This document shows, in pieces, positions 18,216-25,609 of a stretch of DNA of 64,000 nucleotides (position 1 is its first letter; every line of letters begins with the position of its first letter). The stretch comes from Acinetobacter lwoffii (GTDB lineage: Bacteria; Pseudomonadota; Gammaproteobacteria; Pseudomonadales; Moraxellaceae), in assembly GCF_022967985.1 (NCBI RefSeq), contig NZ_JALJVC010000020.1:1-64000 (forward strand), given 5' to 3'. The notes beneath the pieces were generated by a model that saw only the letters and a list, made by a program, of their open reading frames with translations, did not search any database and had not been told where the DNA came from. Both the position numbers and the translations under genes were made by a program.

Positions 18216-19094
18216 ATGGCAACCGCACAAGCAATCACCTGGCGTGAGCGTCTTAGCGCCTATTATTATCTTTGTCGTTTTGATAAACCGATTGGGACTG
18301 AACTGGTTTTTTGGCCTACCATGTGGGCGCTGTGGATTGCAGCTCAGGGCATGCCACGTATTGAAATTTTAATTCCCATGATTTTGGGTGTGATTTTTAT
18401 GCGGGCGGCAGGCTGTGCCATTAATGATTTTGCTGACCGTAAAGTCGATGCACATGTGGAGCGTACTAAAAACCGTCCGCTAGCGACTGGGATTATCAGT
18501 GCCAAAGAAGCTGTGATGGTATTTCTGGTTTTGGTGTCTGCCAGTGCCTGCCTACTATTTTTTCTGCCAATCGAAACTTTTTACTGGTCATTTGGGGCTT
18601 TATTTTTAGCGTTTATTTATCCTTTTATGAAGCGCTATACCCATTTACCTCAAGTCTTTTTGGGTGCAGCATTTTCCTGGTCGATTCCGATGGCTTATAC
18701 CGCAGTTGGACAAACGCCGGATTTAACCTGCTGGCTTCTATATTTTGGTAATCTGGCCTGGACCGTAGCCTATGATACGCAATATGCAATTGCAGATCGT
18801 GAATACGATTTAAAGATTGGGGTGAAATCAACCGCGATCTTATTTGGTCGATATGATATTCAGATCATTAGCGCTTTGCAGGCTAGTAGTATTTTATTGA
18901 TAGGTGCTGCATTGTGGCTAGAAAATTTATTGCTTCCATTTGGTCTGGCTGCATTAATTGTTGTTGCTCTTGATTTTATTTACCAATGGATAAAAACACG
19001 GGATAAAGATCCACAGCTGTGTTTCTGGGCGTTTAGGCATAACCGCTGGATTGGACTGATTATTTTTGCAGGAATACTACTGGCTTTGAGGTAG
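18216..19094 (+). CDS. ubiA: 4-hydroxybenzoate polyprenyltransferase
   Basis: Integral membrane prenyltransferase that attaches the polyprenyl chain to 4-hydroxybenzoate in ubiquinone synthesis. It is 292 residues long with eight or nine hydrophobic segments. Both Asp-rich Mg-diphosphate motifs are intact: NDFADRKVDAHVERTKNRP (about residues 70-88) and YDTQYAIADREYD (about 187-199). The frame can be read from a TTG at 18207 that overlaps the ubiC stop; the ATG at 18216 is preferred since MATAQAITW fits the family better. It lies six bases after ubiC, so they are co-expressed. Confidence 0.96.
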   Translation: MATAQAITWRERLSAYYYLCRFDKPIGTELVFWPTMWALWIAAQGMPRIEILIPMILGVIFMRAAGCAINDFADRKVDAHVERTKNRPLATGIISAKEAVMVFLVLVSASACLLFFLPIETFYWSFGALFLAFIYPFMKRYTHLPQVFLGAAFSWSIPMAYTAVGQTPDLTCWLLYFGNLAWTVAYDTQYAIADREYDLKIGVKSTAILFGRYDIQIISALQASSILLIGAALWLENLLLPFGLAALIVVALDFIYQWIKTRDKDPQLCFWAFRHNRWIGLIIFAGILLALR

Positions 19095-19116
19095 TGACTG
19101 TCTATCGACTGAGAAA

Positions 19117-19141
19117 AAAGCGTCCTATAAGGATGCTTTTG
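19117..19141 (+). terminator. ubiCA terminator
   Basis: The stem AAGCGTCC / GGATGCTT (one G-T pair) with a TATAA loop and T run lies about 25 bases past the ubiA stop. Confidence 0.75.
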
Positions 19142-19230
19142 TTATTGCCTAATCTATAAGGCTTGAGCTATGACTTTATTTTGTTATATTGGGCAGTGTA
19201 ATTAAATGACGAAATTAAAGCAGGTTTGTT

Positions 19231-19494
19231 ATGTCCGAGCAGTCACAGCCCCGCAGTGTCAAAAAGCTATTGATCTTCGGTACGCTTGCACTTTGTATTC
19301 CGGTATTTTTAATTAGTATGGCATTTCTTGCAGTGAATAGTGATGCTAAAAATCAGGAAAAATACAAGCAGCAGCAGGCAGATATGATTGCGCGTATTGA
19401 AGCACGAGAAGCTGCGGAAAAGCTCAAAGCAGAGCAGGATGCTAAGGCAAATTCAACACAAGCTGTGTCTAAAAGTAGTGCAACAGCACCTTAA
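19231..19494 (+). CDS. Small single-span membrane protein with charged coiled-coil tail
   Basis: The 87-residue protein is of unknown function. It has a short polar N-terminus, one membrane segment (about residues 12-33, LLIFGTLALCIPVFLISMAF), then a Lys/Glu/Ala-rich helical region (about 40-70) and a Ser/Thr/Ala tail. The topology suggests an inner-membrane protein with a periplasmic coiled coil. A diverged copy of its C-terminal half is found at 20875-20982, and in both places a DUF2726 gene or remnant faces it with the stops one base apart. The start ATG follows AGCAGG at about eight bases. Confidence 0.75.
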   Translation: MSEQSQPRSVKKLLIFGTLALCIPVFLISMAFLAVNSDAKNQEKYKQQQADMIARIEAREAAEKLKAEQDAKANSTQAVSKSSATAP

Positions 19495-19495
19495 T

Positions 19496-19555
19496 CTATC
19501 TAGAATCCCTTTGCACTTGTCTAATACTGCAAATGTCTGTGTAGTAGATAGTTGC
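19496..19555 (-). pseudogene. Remnant of a DUF2726 gene (C-terminal end)
   Basis: Read on the minus strand, this stretch encodes ...YTDICSIRQVQRDSR-stop. It lines up residue by residue with the end of the intact DUF2726 protein at 20984 (YTQIPTIRQLQRDLR-stop). Upstream of about 19555 the similarity is lost. The stop faces the stop of the small membrane protein gene one base away, exactly as in the second copy. Confidence 0.7.
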
Positions 19556-19631
19556 ATGGGTTTCTGCAAACGATGATTTGACTGTAGATATTCGATACTT
19601 AGTAATTAGGCAAGCCGTATTCTAGAATGGA

Positions 19632-19670
19632 AAAATATAGCCACCCATCATCCGATCGGTGGCTATATTT
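19632..19670 (-). terminator. Terminator of ddh
   Basis: The 13-bp stem AAATATAGCCACC / GGTGGCTATATTT lies directly past the ddh stop, with T-rich sequence on the minus strand. Confidence 0.8.
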
Positions 19671-19678
19671 AAATCATC

Positions 19679-20668
19679 TTAAAGCAATTCTTTGCGCAAT
19701 TGTTCTGAAGATTTAATTGAAAGTAGGGCAGGTGCTACATCTAGGGCTGTTTTGGCACCATATTGCTGAGTTTGATTCAGACGGTAGCAGGCACGGGCAT
19801 AAGCCACTAGAACACTTGCAGTAAACTCTGGATTGCTATTCAGCTTTAAAGAAAACTCAATCACCTGTTTTTGTGCATCACTGGTATTACCACTACGAAT
19901 GACAAAACCGCCATGTGGCATATCTTGGTGATCTTTCAGTAAAGTTTCCTCACTGATAAAATTCACAGTCGTATTATAATCTGCAAAATAATCAGGCATG
20001 CTGACGATGGTTTGTTCAACTGTTGCTGCATCAGCTCCTTGTTCCAAGACCACATAACAGTCACGATGATGTTTATCTTTGGTGCTTAACTCAGGTCGTG
20101 CGCCACTGCGGACTTGTTCAATAGCATCAGTGGATGGAATAGTATATTGCACACCGGCTTTTACACCCGGTACACGGCGGATCGCATCTGAATGGCCTTG
20201 ACTTAAGCCTTTACCCCAAAAGGTATAAGTTTCGCCATCTGGTAATAGCGCTTCACCAAATAAACGGTTAATCGAGAACATGCCAGGATCCCAGCCAATA
20301 GAAATCATGGCTGTTTTTTTGTTAGCAAGGGCGGGTGCATCGACTGCAGCATAGTATTCCGGAATACGTGCATGCGTATCAAAACTATCTACAGTATTGA
20401 ATTTACTTGCAAAGATAGGCGCCTGTTGTGGCAAGTCATCTTTAGAGCCGCCACAAAGAATCAGTACATCAATTTTATCGCTAAACTCATTTAATAGTGC
20501 ATCCATGCTATACACTTGAGTTTCTGCAAAGCAAGGAGAGACGCTGCTTGGTGAGCGGCGAGTAAAAATACCGACAAGCTGCATATCAGGATTTTTTTGG
20601 ATGGCAGTTTCAACACCGCGGCCAAGATTACCGTAACCCGCGATACCAATACGAATAGAATTTTGCAT
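19679..20668 (-). CDS. ddh: meso-Diaminopimelate D-dehydrogenase
   Basis: NADPH-dependent enzyme interconverting tetrahydrodipicolinate plus ammonia and meso-diaminopimelate, a one-step branch of lysine/cell-wall precursor synthesis. The 329-residue length matches the Corynebacterium enzyme (about 320). The N-terminal Rossmann motif is GIAGYGNLGRGVE (about residues 8-20). Family blocks VDSFDTHARIPEY, SIGWDPGMFSINRLFGEALLP, FWGKGLSQGHSDAIRRVPGV and MPHGGFVIRSG follow. It lies between two diverged direct copies of a small-gene/DUF2726 cassette, which suggests it arrived by insertion or was trapped by a duplication. It starts with ATG and has its own terminator. Confidence 0.9.
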   Translation of the reverse strand: MQNSIRIGIAGYGNLGRGVETAIQKNPDMQLVGIFTRRSPSSVSPCFAETQVYSMDALLNEFSDKIDVLILCGGSKDDLPQQAPIFASKFNTVDSFDTHARIPEYYAAVDAPALANKKTAMISIGWDPGMFSINRLFGEALLPDGETYTFWGKGLSQGHSDAIRRVPGVKAGVQYTIPSTDAIEQVRSGARPELSTKDKHHRDCYVVLEQGADAATVEQTIVSMPDYFADYNTTVNFISEETLLKDHQDMPHGGFVIRSGNTSDAQKQVIEFSLKLNSNPEFTASVLVAYARACYRLNQTQQYGAKTALDVAPALLSIKSSEQLRKELL

Positions 20669-20874
20669 AAATAAATGATCACTGAATAAAAAACAACGCC
20701 AAAAATAAGCAAGGTGATGATGGCCGGAAATGGAACAGGCCGATCAGGTCATCTGACTTATATTTTGTTTTCGAAAGGATTATAGAGCGATAACTTAAAC
20801 TTTATCACCCTAATCCTGCAGAAAGGCAGGTTTAACTGAGAATGCTTTAGAAGAGGCGCTAAATTGGACGAGGA

Positions 20875-20982
20875 TTGGCTAATTTTGAAGCACTAAAAGC
20901 TGCCGAGAAATTAAAAGCGGAGCAGGAGGCTTTGATCAATCCAATTTAAGCTACACCGGAAAGTACCGCAATTGCAGCTTAA
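20875..20982 (+). pseudogene. Remnant of the small membrane protein gene (C-terminal half)
   Basis: Reads ...NFEALKAAEKLKAEQEAL..., closely matching IEAREAAEKLKAEQDAK of the intact gene at 19231. A TAA follows at 20947, and the frame continues in register to PESTAIAA-stop at 20980 (intact copy SSATAP-stop). The membrane segment and start are missing. The stop faces the DUF2726 stop one base away. Confidence 0.7.
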
Positions 20983-20983
20983 C

Positions 20984-21427
20984 TTATCTTAAATCCCTTT
21001 GCAGTTGTCTGATAGTTGGAATCTGGGTGTATCGAATCACGGTATAGCCTGCTGCAATCAGCATGGCATCACGTTCAGCATCTTCCTGTTCTTTGCCAAT
21101 ATGACTGGGATCATCCAGTTCGACAATCGCCACTACATTATATTCACGATCAAGTACTACGAAGTCTGTGACTTTACGATTGAACTGATTGCGCATTTTC
21201 ATCTGATCGTGCGTGATCAAAGCGCTAAACGCGACTTGTGCCAGAATGTGATGATGAGGAAAGGCATCTTTCAGACGTGTAAACATCCTGCTTTCAAAAG
21301 CAGTAATGACGCGCTTGGGATAGAATTTCTTTTGACGGGTGAAGATATGCGGAAAGAGCAGGCAAACTAAGGTAAAACTTGCCAGACAGCCAATCACAAA
21401 AAATATAAACTGACTCAAATTAAACAC
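20984..21427 (-). CDS. DUF2726 domain protein with N-terminal membrane anchor
   Basis: The 147-residue protein has one N-terminal membrane segment (about residues 6-28) and a cytoplasmic DUF2726 domain (about 33-145). That domain has the nuclease-like pattern of PD-(D/E)XK relatives: KVTDFVVLDREYNVVAIVELDDPSH, with Asp and Glu-Asp/Leu positions, and AERDAMLIAAGYTVIRY. Its function is not established. The frame opens with GTG at 21427 with no clear ribosome site, only 20 bases past a tRNA terminator on the same strand, so the true start or promoter is uncertain. A C-terminal remnant of a paralogue lies at 19496-19555. Confidence 0.75.
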   Translation of the reverse strand: MFNLSQFIFFVIGCLASFTLVCLLFPHIFTRQKKFYPKRVITAFESRMFTRLKDAFPHHHILAQVAFSALITHDQMKMRNQFNRKVTDFVVLDREYNVVAIVELDDPSHIGKEQEDAERDAMLIAAGYTVIRYTQIPTIRQLQRDLR

Positions 21428-21446
21428 AGATCACAAAAGGGGGAGA

Positions 21447-21480
21447 ATAAAAAAAACCCACTTCGCAATGAGTGGGTTTC
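21447..21480 (-). terminator. Terminator of tRNA-Asn block 1
   Basis: The hairpin AACCCACT...AGTGGGTT with an A tract on the plus strand (T tract on the minus strand) lies just past the tRNA at 21491. An almost identical copy is at 21898-21931. Confidence 0.85.
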
Positions 21481-21490
21481 TTCAGAATCT

Positions 21491-21566
21491 TGGCTCTCCC
21501 ACCTGGGCTCGAACCAGGGACCTGCGGATTAACAGTCCGTCGCTCTACCGACTGAGCTATGGGAGA
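21491..21566 (-). tRNA. tRNA-Asn (GUU), copy 1
   Basis: 76 bases with encoded 3' CCA. The anticodon loop reads CTGTTAA, giving anticodon GUU. The T-arm GGTTCGAGCC and D-arm AGCTCAGTCGGTAGAGC are canonical. The acceptor stem pairs TCTCCCA with TGGGAGA. Confidence 0.97.
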
Positions 21567-21572
21567 ATAGAT

Positions 21573-21648
21573 TGGCTCTCCAACCTGGGCTCGAACCAGG
21601 GACCTGCGGATTAACAGTCCGTCGCTCTACCGACTGAGCTATTGGAGA
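21573..21648 (-). tRNA. tRNA-Asn (GUU), copy 2
   Basis: 76 bases, the same body and GUU anticodon as copy 1, six bases upstream of it in transcription. The acceptor stem is TCTCCAA / TTGGAGA, a compensatory change relative to copy 1. It is identical to copy 4. Confidence 0.97.
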
Positions 21649-21659
21649 ATCTGACAGCG

Positions 21660-21687
21660 ATTATAGAGAGATTTGAAAAGGGGTCAA
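21660..21687 (-). promoter_or_regulatory. Sigma-70 promoter of tRNA-Asn block 1
   Basis: TTGACC, a 16-base spacer and a perfect TATAAT on the minus strand end 12 bases before the mature tRNA at 21648. This is a near-consensus strong promoter. Confidence 0.85.
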
Positions 21688-21897
21688 GGCACTTTTAGAA
21701 AAAAGCTGCAGAAATTACATCAAGTGTTTTAAAAATAGTCGAAAAGGTTTGTAGTTCAAACTGTTATGTTTATGTAAACCGGTTCTAATAACAAAATCGC
21801 GATCATCCTGAATTTTGATAAGTGATCTGGATCATAAGAAATGAGCGGTTGATCGTGCATATAAATCAATATGATCTCAATTTTAAAAACACAAGTA

Positions 21898-21931
21898 TAA
21901 AAAAACCCACTTCGCAATGAGTGGGTTTTTT
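21898..21931 (-). terminator. Terminator of tRNA-Asn block 2
   Basis: Second copy of the AACCCACT/AGTGGGTT hairpin with flanking A and T tracts, directly past the tRNA at 21939. Confidence 0.85.
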
Positions 21932-21938
21932 AGAATCT

Positions 21939-22014
21939 TGGCTCTTCCACCTGGGCTCGAACCAGGGACCTGCGGATTAACAGTCCGTCGCTCTACCGAC
22001 TGAGCTATGGAAGA
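21939..22014 (-). tRNA. tRNA-Asn (GUU), copy 3
   Basis: 76 bases with encoded CCA and GUU anticodon. The acceptor stem is TCTTCCA / TGGAAGA, again a paired change against the other copies. The rest is identical. Confidence 0.97.
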
Positions 22015-22019
22015 ATAGA

Positions 22020-22095
22020 TGGCTCTCCAACCTGGGCTCGAACCAGGGACCTGCGGATTAACAGTCCGTCGCTCTACCGACTGAGCTATTGGAGA
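22020..22095 (-). tRNA. tRNA-Asn (GUU), copy 4
   Basis: 76 bases, same anticodon. The acceptor stem TCTCCAA / TTGGAGA is identical to copy 2. It is first in block 2, five bases from copy 3. Confidence 0.97.
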
Positions 22096-22106
22096 ATCTG
22101 ATCGGC

Positions 22107-22135
22107 ATTTTAGGGATGAATAACCAGGTCGTCAA
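22107..22135 (-). promoter_or_regulatory. Sigma-70 promoter of tRNA-Asn block 2
   Basis: TTGACG, a 17-base spacer and TAAAAT on the minus strand, 12 bases before the tRNA at 22095. The arrangement mirrors block 1, but the sequence is not identical. Confidence 0.8.
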
Positions 22136-22195
22136 TCAATTAATGTAAAGAAATGAATTGTTTGCTTCATAAATATTCATTTAGAGCCTAAAAAT

Positions 22196-22227
22196 AAAAA
22201 AATCACCCGAAATGGGTGATTTTTTTA
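22196..22227 (-). terminator. sodB terminator
   Basis: The stem AAATCACCC / GGGTGATTT with A and T tracts lies 17 bases past the sodB stop. It could work in both directions. Confidence 0.8.
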
Positions 22228-22243
22228 GCAAAGAAATAAAAAA

Positions 22244-22870
22244 TTATTTCTCAACACCTGCAGGCTGACCTGCATATTTCGCATTTGCATAATCCCAGTT
22301 TACTAGGCTTTCTAGGAAAGTAGAGATGTACTTAGGACGAGCATTACGAAAATCGATGTAGTAAGCGTGTTCCCAAACGTCAATCGTCAACACTGCAATT
22401 TTACCGTGCGCCATTGGCGTATCAGCATTTGAAGTTTTCATGATAGAAAGCTGACCGTTTACTTCGTCAGCCACTAACCAAGCCCAACCTGAACCAAACT
22501 GAGTAGTTGCAGCAGCAGCAAATTCTTCAGCAAATTTTTCATAAGAACCGAAAGCTTCGTCAATTTTTGCAGCCAAAGTACCAGTTGCTTTACCGCCACC
22601 GTTTTTAGCCATACAGTTCCAGTAGAACGTGTGGTTCCAAACTTGAGCCGCGTTATTGAAAACACCTGCTTTAGAAGCATCACCAGCAGTTGCTGTAATA
22701 ATTTCTTCTAGAGTTTTGCCTTCAAGCTCAGTACCAGCGATCAGGTTATTCAGGTTAACCACATACGTATTGTGGTGTTTGTCGTGATGGTATTCTAAAG
22801 TTTCCTTGCTGATGTGTGGAGCAAGATCTTCGTAGCCGTAAGGTAATGCTGGTAAAGTAATGGTTGTCAT
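22244..22870 (-). CDS. sodB: Superoxide dismutase [Fe]
   Basis: Cytoplasmic enzyme turning superoxide into oxygen and hydrogen peroxide; 208 residues. Metal ligands are seen in HHDKHHNTYV, WNHTFYWNCM and the signature DVWEHAYYIDF (Asp and His). AAQVWNHTFYW places the active-site Gln as in Fe-type rather than Mn-type enzymes. The longest frame adds 12 residues (MLKPSKMQGIEN) that do not belong to the family; AAGGAA lies eight bases before the ATG at 22870, so that start is chosen. The gene is single with its own terminator. Confidence 0.95.
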   Translation of the reverse strand: MTTITLPALPYGYEDLAPHISKETLEYHHDKHHNTYVVNLNNLIAGTELEGKTLEEIITATAGDASKAGVFNNAAQVWNHTFYWNCMAKNGGGKATGTLAAKIDEAFGSYEKFAEEFAAAATTQFGSGWAWLVADEVNGQLSIMKTSNADTPMAHGKIAVLTIDVWEHAYYIDFRNARPKYISTFLESLVNWDYANAKYAGQPAGVEK

Positions 22871-23023
22871 GTTTTCAATTCCTTGCATTTTGCTGGGTTT
22901 TAACAATAAGTGGCTTTATTGTAATAGATAATCGGGCAGAAATGGGCATCGTGTATAAATAACAATACAGAATAAAGCCTGAAAATATATGAATAAAGCC
23001 ACTGATCATAACCGTCAGTCGAA

Positions 23024-23782
23024 TTAAATCGGATTGTTTAATTCGAAATAATCATACTCAATATTAAACTGTTCTGAAATAGCCTTGGCCAAGCGTTGCA
23101 CACCGTATTTTTCAGTCGCATGATGGCCACAGGCATAATAATGGACATTCAGTTCCTGAGCTTCATAAAAGGTGCGTTCGCTCACTTCACCTGAAATATA
23201 GGCATCACAATCTTGTAGTGCCGCTTTTTGAATATAATCCTGCGCACCGCCGGTACAGAAACCGACTTTATGGATTTGAGTTTTGTCTGCAGGCAGATGA
23301 ATCGCATCAAAGCCCAGCTTTTCTGAAACATAATTTTTAAAATCTTCCGGACTCATTGGCTGTTTTAAATAGCCAATATTGCCAATCGGACGTTTTTCAC
23401 TCGGATCCAGCTGTTCGATATTTTCGAGTTCTAATAAATCCGCAATGGCAGCATTATTTCCCAGAGTTGGATGACTGTCTAAAGGTAGGTGATAGCCAAC
23501 CAGTGAAATATCATTTTGAATCAGGGTTTTAATGCGTTTACCACGCATTCCCGTAATCGGATAGGCTTCTCCTTTCCAGAAATAGCCATGATGAACCAGC
23601 AATAGATCAGCGCCTTGCTCAATTGCAGCTTCAATTGCACTCTGGGAGGCGGTCACGGCACAGAGGATTTTATTCACTTCGGATTTGCCTTCAATCTGCA
23701 AGCCATTCGGTGCATAGTCCTTAAATTCACGTGCTGCCAAAGTTTGGTCACACCATTGAATAATATCGTTCAAATTCGCCAT
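23024..23782 (-). CDS. Nif3-like dinuclear metal centre protein (YbgI family)
   Basis: The 252-residue Nif3/YbgI family protein forms a hexameric toroid with a two-metal site in E. coli; the reaction remains uncertain, although the family is often labelled GTP cyclohydrolase 1 type 2. Metal-ligand motifs are LLVHHGYFWKGE (about residues 60-71) and the C-terminal GHHATEKYGVQRL (about 217-229), with Glu and His in place. A CTGGAQDYI block precedes the second half. It starts with ATG. It lies divergently to the DegS-like protease gene, with about 170 bases between. Confidence 0.9.
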   Translation of the reverse strand: MANLNDIIQWCDQTLAAREFKDYAPNGLQIEGKSEVNKILCAVTASQSAIEAAIEQGADLLLVHHGYFWKGEAYPITGMRGKRIKTLIQNDISLVGYHLPLDSHPTLGNNAAIADLLELENIEQLDPSEKRPIGNIGYLKQPMSPEDFKNYVSEKLGFDAIHLPADKTQIHKVGFCTGGAQDYIQKAALQDCDAYISGEVSERTFYEAQELNVHYYACGHHATEKYGVQRLAKAISEQFNIEYDYFELNNPI

Positions 23783-23952
23783 AAAATTCCTGTAAGTTTA
23801 AAAACTTGCCCATATTTATCTATAGGTCTAATTGTAACTAAAGCTGCACAAATCTCTGTGGAATTTTTTGTGTTTAGTTATGTATTTCGCATTACAATAG
23901 GACACAAATTACTTAGTCATCAACGAATTAAAATATTTTAGAGGATAGCAAC

Positions 23953-25134
23953 GTGCGCCGCACCTTTACATGGTTACCCTGGGTGTTACTGATTTTAGTC
24001 ATTATCGGTTTTTTGGGGTGGCAACAACTACAAAAACCAAAGGCACCAGTTGCGCCAGATGGTGTCAAAATGCCTGCTGAAAAAGTAGAGCCGTTGATTG
24101 ATACGTCGCGCTCAGGAGGCGTGGTCTCCTATAGTGCTGCTGTAAAAGTGGCAGCACCCGCTGTCGTGAATATTTTTACTACCCAAAAAGTCAAGCAACA
24201 GGCGCATCCTTTACTGACCGATCCGGTATTTCGTGAATTCTTTGGCGATCAGTTGCCTGACCAGTATGGACAAAGCCCGAATGAAAACAGTTTAGGTTCG
24301 GGTGTAATTGTACGTCCAGACGGTTATATCCTGACCAATAACCACGTGATTGCACAGGCCGATCAGATTGTAGTGGCTTTGCAGGATGGTCGTCGTGCTG
24401 AAGCCAAGGTGGTCGGAACTGATCCGGATACCGATCTGGCTGTGATCAAGATTGAACTGACGCAATTGCCAGTTTTGCCATTTAAACTCAGTGGCAATGA
24501 AGTCGGTGATGTGGTTCTGGCCATTGGTAATCCTTTTGGTGTTGGGCAAACCGTGACGCAGGGGATTATCTCAGCAACGGGCCGTTCAGATTTGGGTATC
24601 AATACCTATGAAGACTTTGTACAGACCGATGCTGCAATTAACCCGGGTAACTCGGGCGGTGCACTTATTGATGTCGCTGGTAATTTAATTGGCGTCAATA
24701 CCGCAATTTTCTCGCAGTCTGGTGGTTCGCTGGGGATTGGTTTTGCCATTCCGGCCAAAATTTGTCAGCAGGTGATGAATGCCATTTTGAAAGATGGCCG
24801 TGTGGTTCGTGGCTGGTTAGGGATCAGCTTATTACCTGCAGAGCGTGATGATGTCCTGCAACCCAAAGAAAAAGGTGTGACGGTCGCAGAAGTGCTACCG
24901 GATGGACCTGCTGCCAAGGCTGGAATCCAGCGTGGCGATAAGATTATGAAAGTAAATGAGGAAGAGATTAGTTCTGCCTCACATCTGATTAATTTTGTGG
25001 CCTTGCAAAAGCCAAACAGTACCATTCAGATTGAAATTGAGCGGGCAGGAAAAACCATGATCCTAGAGGTTGTGGTGACTGAACGTAAGGCACAAGACAG
25101 TGCTTCACAATATATTCCTCTGCCAGGCCAATAA
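23953..25134 (+). CDS. DegS/AlgW-like membrane-anchored serine protease with PDZ domain
   Basis: Trypsin-like HtrA family protease of 393 residues, anchored by one N-terminal membrane segment (about residues 5-22) with the rest periplasmic. The catalytic triad is visible: His in ILTNNHVI (about 119), Asp in TDPDTDLAVIKI (about 158) and Ser in NPGNSGGAL (about 235). A single PDZ domain follows (about 280-375). One PDZ plus a membrane anchor fits DegS/AlgW, the site-1 proteases that cut the anti-sigma factor of envelope stress, rather than DegP. It starts with GTG, eight bases after GAGG, and has a terminator just downstream. Confidence 0.92.
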   Translation: MRRTFTWLPWVLLILVIIGFLGWQQLQKPKAPVAPDGVKMPAEKVEPLIDTSRSGGVVSYSAAVKVAAPAVVNIFTTQKVKQQAHPLLTDPVFREFFGDQLPDQYGQSPNENSLGSGVIVRPDGYILTNNHVIAQADQIVVALQDGRRAEAKVVGTDPDTDLAVIKIELTQLPVLPFKLSGNEVGDVVLAIGNPFGVGQTVTQGIISATGRSDLGINTYEDFVQTDAAINPGNSGGALIDVAGNLIGVNTAIFSQSGGSLGIGFAIPAKICQQVMNAILKDGRVVRGWLGISLLPAERDDVLQPKEKGVTVAEVLPDGPAAKAGIQRGDKIMKVNEEEISSASHLINFVALQKPNSTIQIEIERAGKTMILEVVVTERKAQDSASQYIPLPGQ

Positions 25135-25142
25135 GTTTGATT

Positions 25143-25177
25143 AAAAAAAATCCCTCATGATGAGGGATTTTTTTTAT
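25143..25177 (+). terminator. Terminator of the DegS-like gene
   Basis: The stem AAAATCCCTCA / TGAGGGATTTT followed by T8 lies nine bases past the stop. Confidence 0.85.
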
Positions 25178-25271
25178 ACTTTCTTTCAGCATGTTCTGAT
25201 ACAAAAGTGAAATATTAAGCGTTTTATAAATCATTTAGCTTAGTGAAATAACATTAAAAGAGAAAATAAAA

Positions 25272-25529
25272 ATGAATTTTATGACGGCAGATCAGGCCAA
25301 AATTTTATCTAATGTTGCTAACCTGAATATTGAAATGTATAAGCCACGTCTGGCGCAACTGATTGAAGATAATGCCCGGCAAGGCAATACAGCGGTACTG
25401 ACAGTTTTTCCCAAACATCTGCCTTTGGAAGATATCCGTGCCTTGTCTGCCGAGTTAACAGATCTGGGTTATAACGTACGTTTTGAAGTACAAGAATTTT
25501 ATTACAGCTTTAATGTCTACTGGCTGTAA
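25272..25529 (+). CDS. Conserved hypothetical protein, 85 residues
   Basis: No family recognised. It is a small soluble protein with alternating helix and strand character, a short acidic helix (LIEDNARQGN) and an aromatic C-terminus ending FYYSFNVYWL. There is no signal or membrane segment. It has an A-rich leader with GAGAAAA before the ATG and lies between the protease and rutD, from which a sigma-54-like element separates it. Confidence 0.65.
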   Translation: MNFMTADQAKILSNVANLNIEMYKPRLAQLIEDNARQGNTAVLTVFPKHLPLEDIRALSAELTDLGYNVRFEVQEFYYSFNVYWL

Positions 25530-25559
25530 TTTTAACAGTTGTTCAAAAAAGGTCCTGTT

Positions 25560-25577
25560 TAGGCATATATTTTGCTG
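25560..25577 (+). promoter_or_regulatory. Candidate sigma-54 promoter of rutD
   Basis: TTAGGCATATATTTTGCT has GG (25562-25563) and GC (25574-25575) ten bases apart. The -12 half (TTGCT) is perfect and the -24 half (AGGCAT) imperfect. It predicts a start near 25587 and a 23-base leader that holds the ribosome site. Confidence 0.55.
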
Positions 25578-25609
25578 CGTTCATCTCATATTTAAACTAT
25601 GAGAAATTT

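Noticed and set aside
21481..22100. Repeated blocks that might suggest a CRISPR array or insertion sequence
   Set aside because: The repeats are tRNA-Asn genes with promoters and terminators; there are no spacers or transposase.
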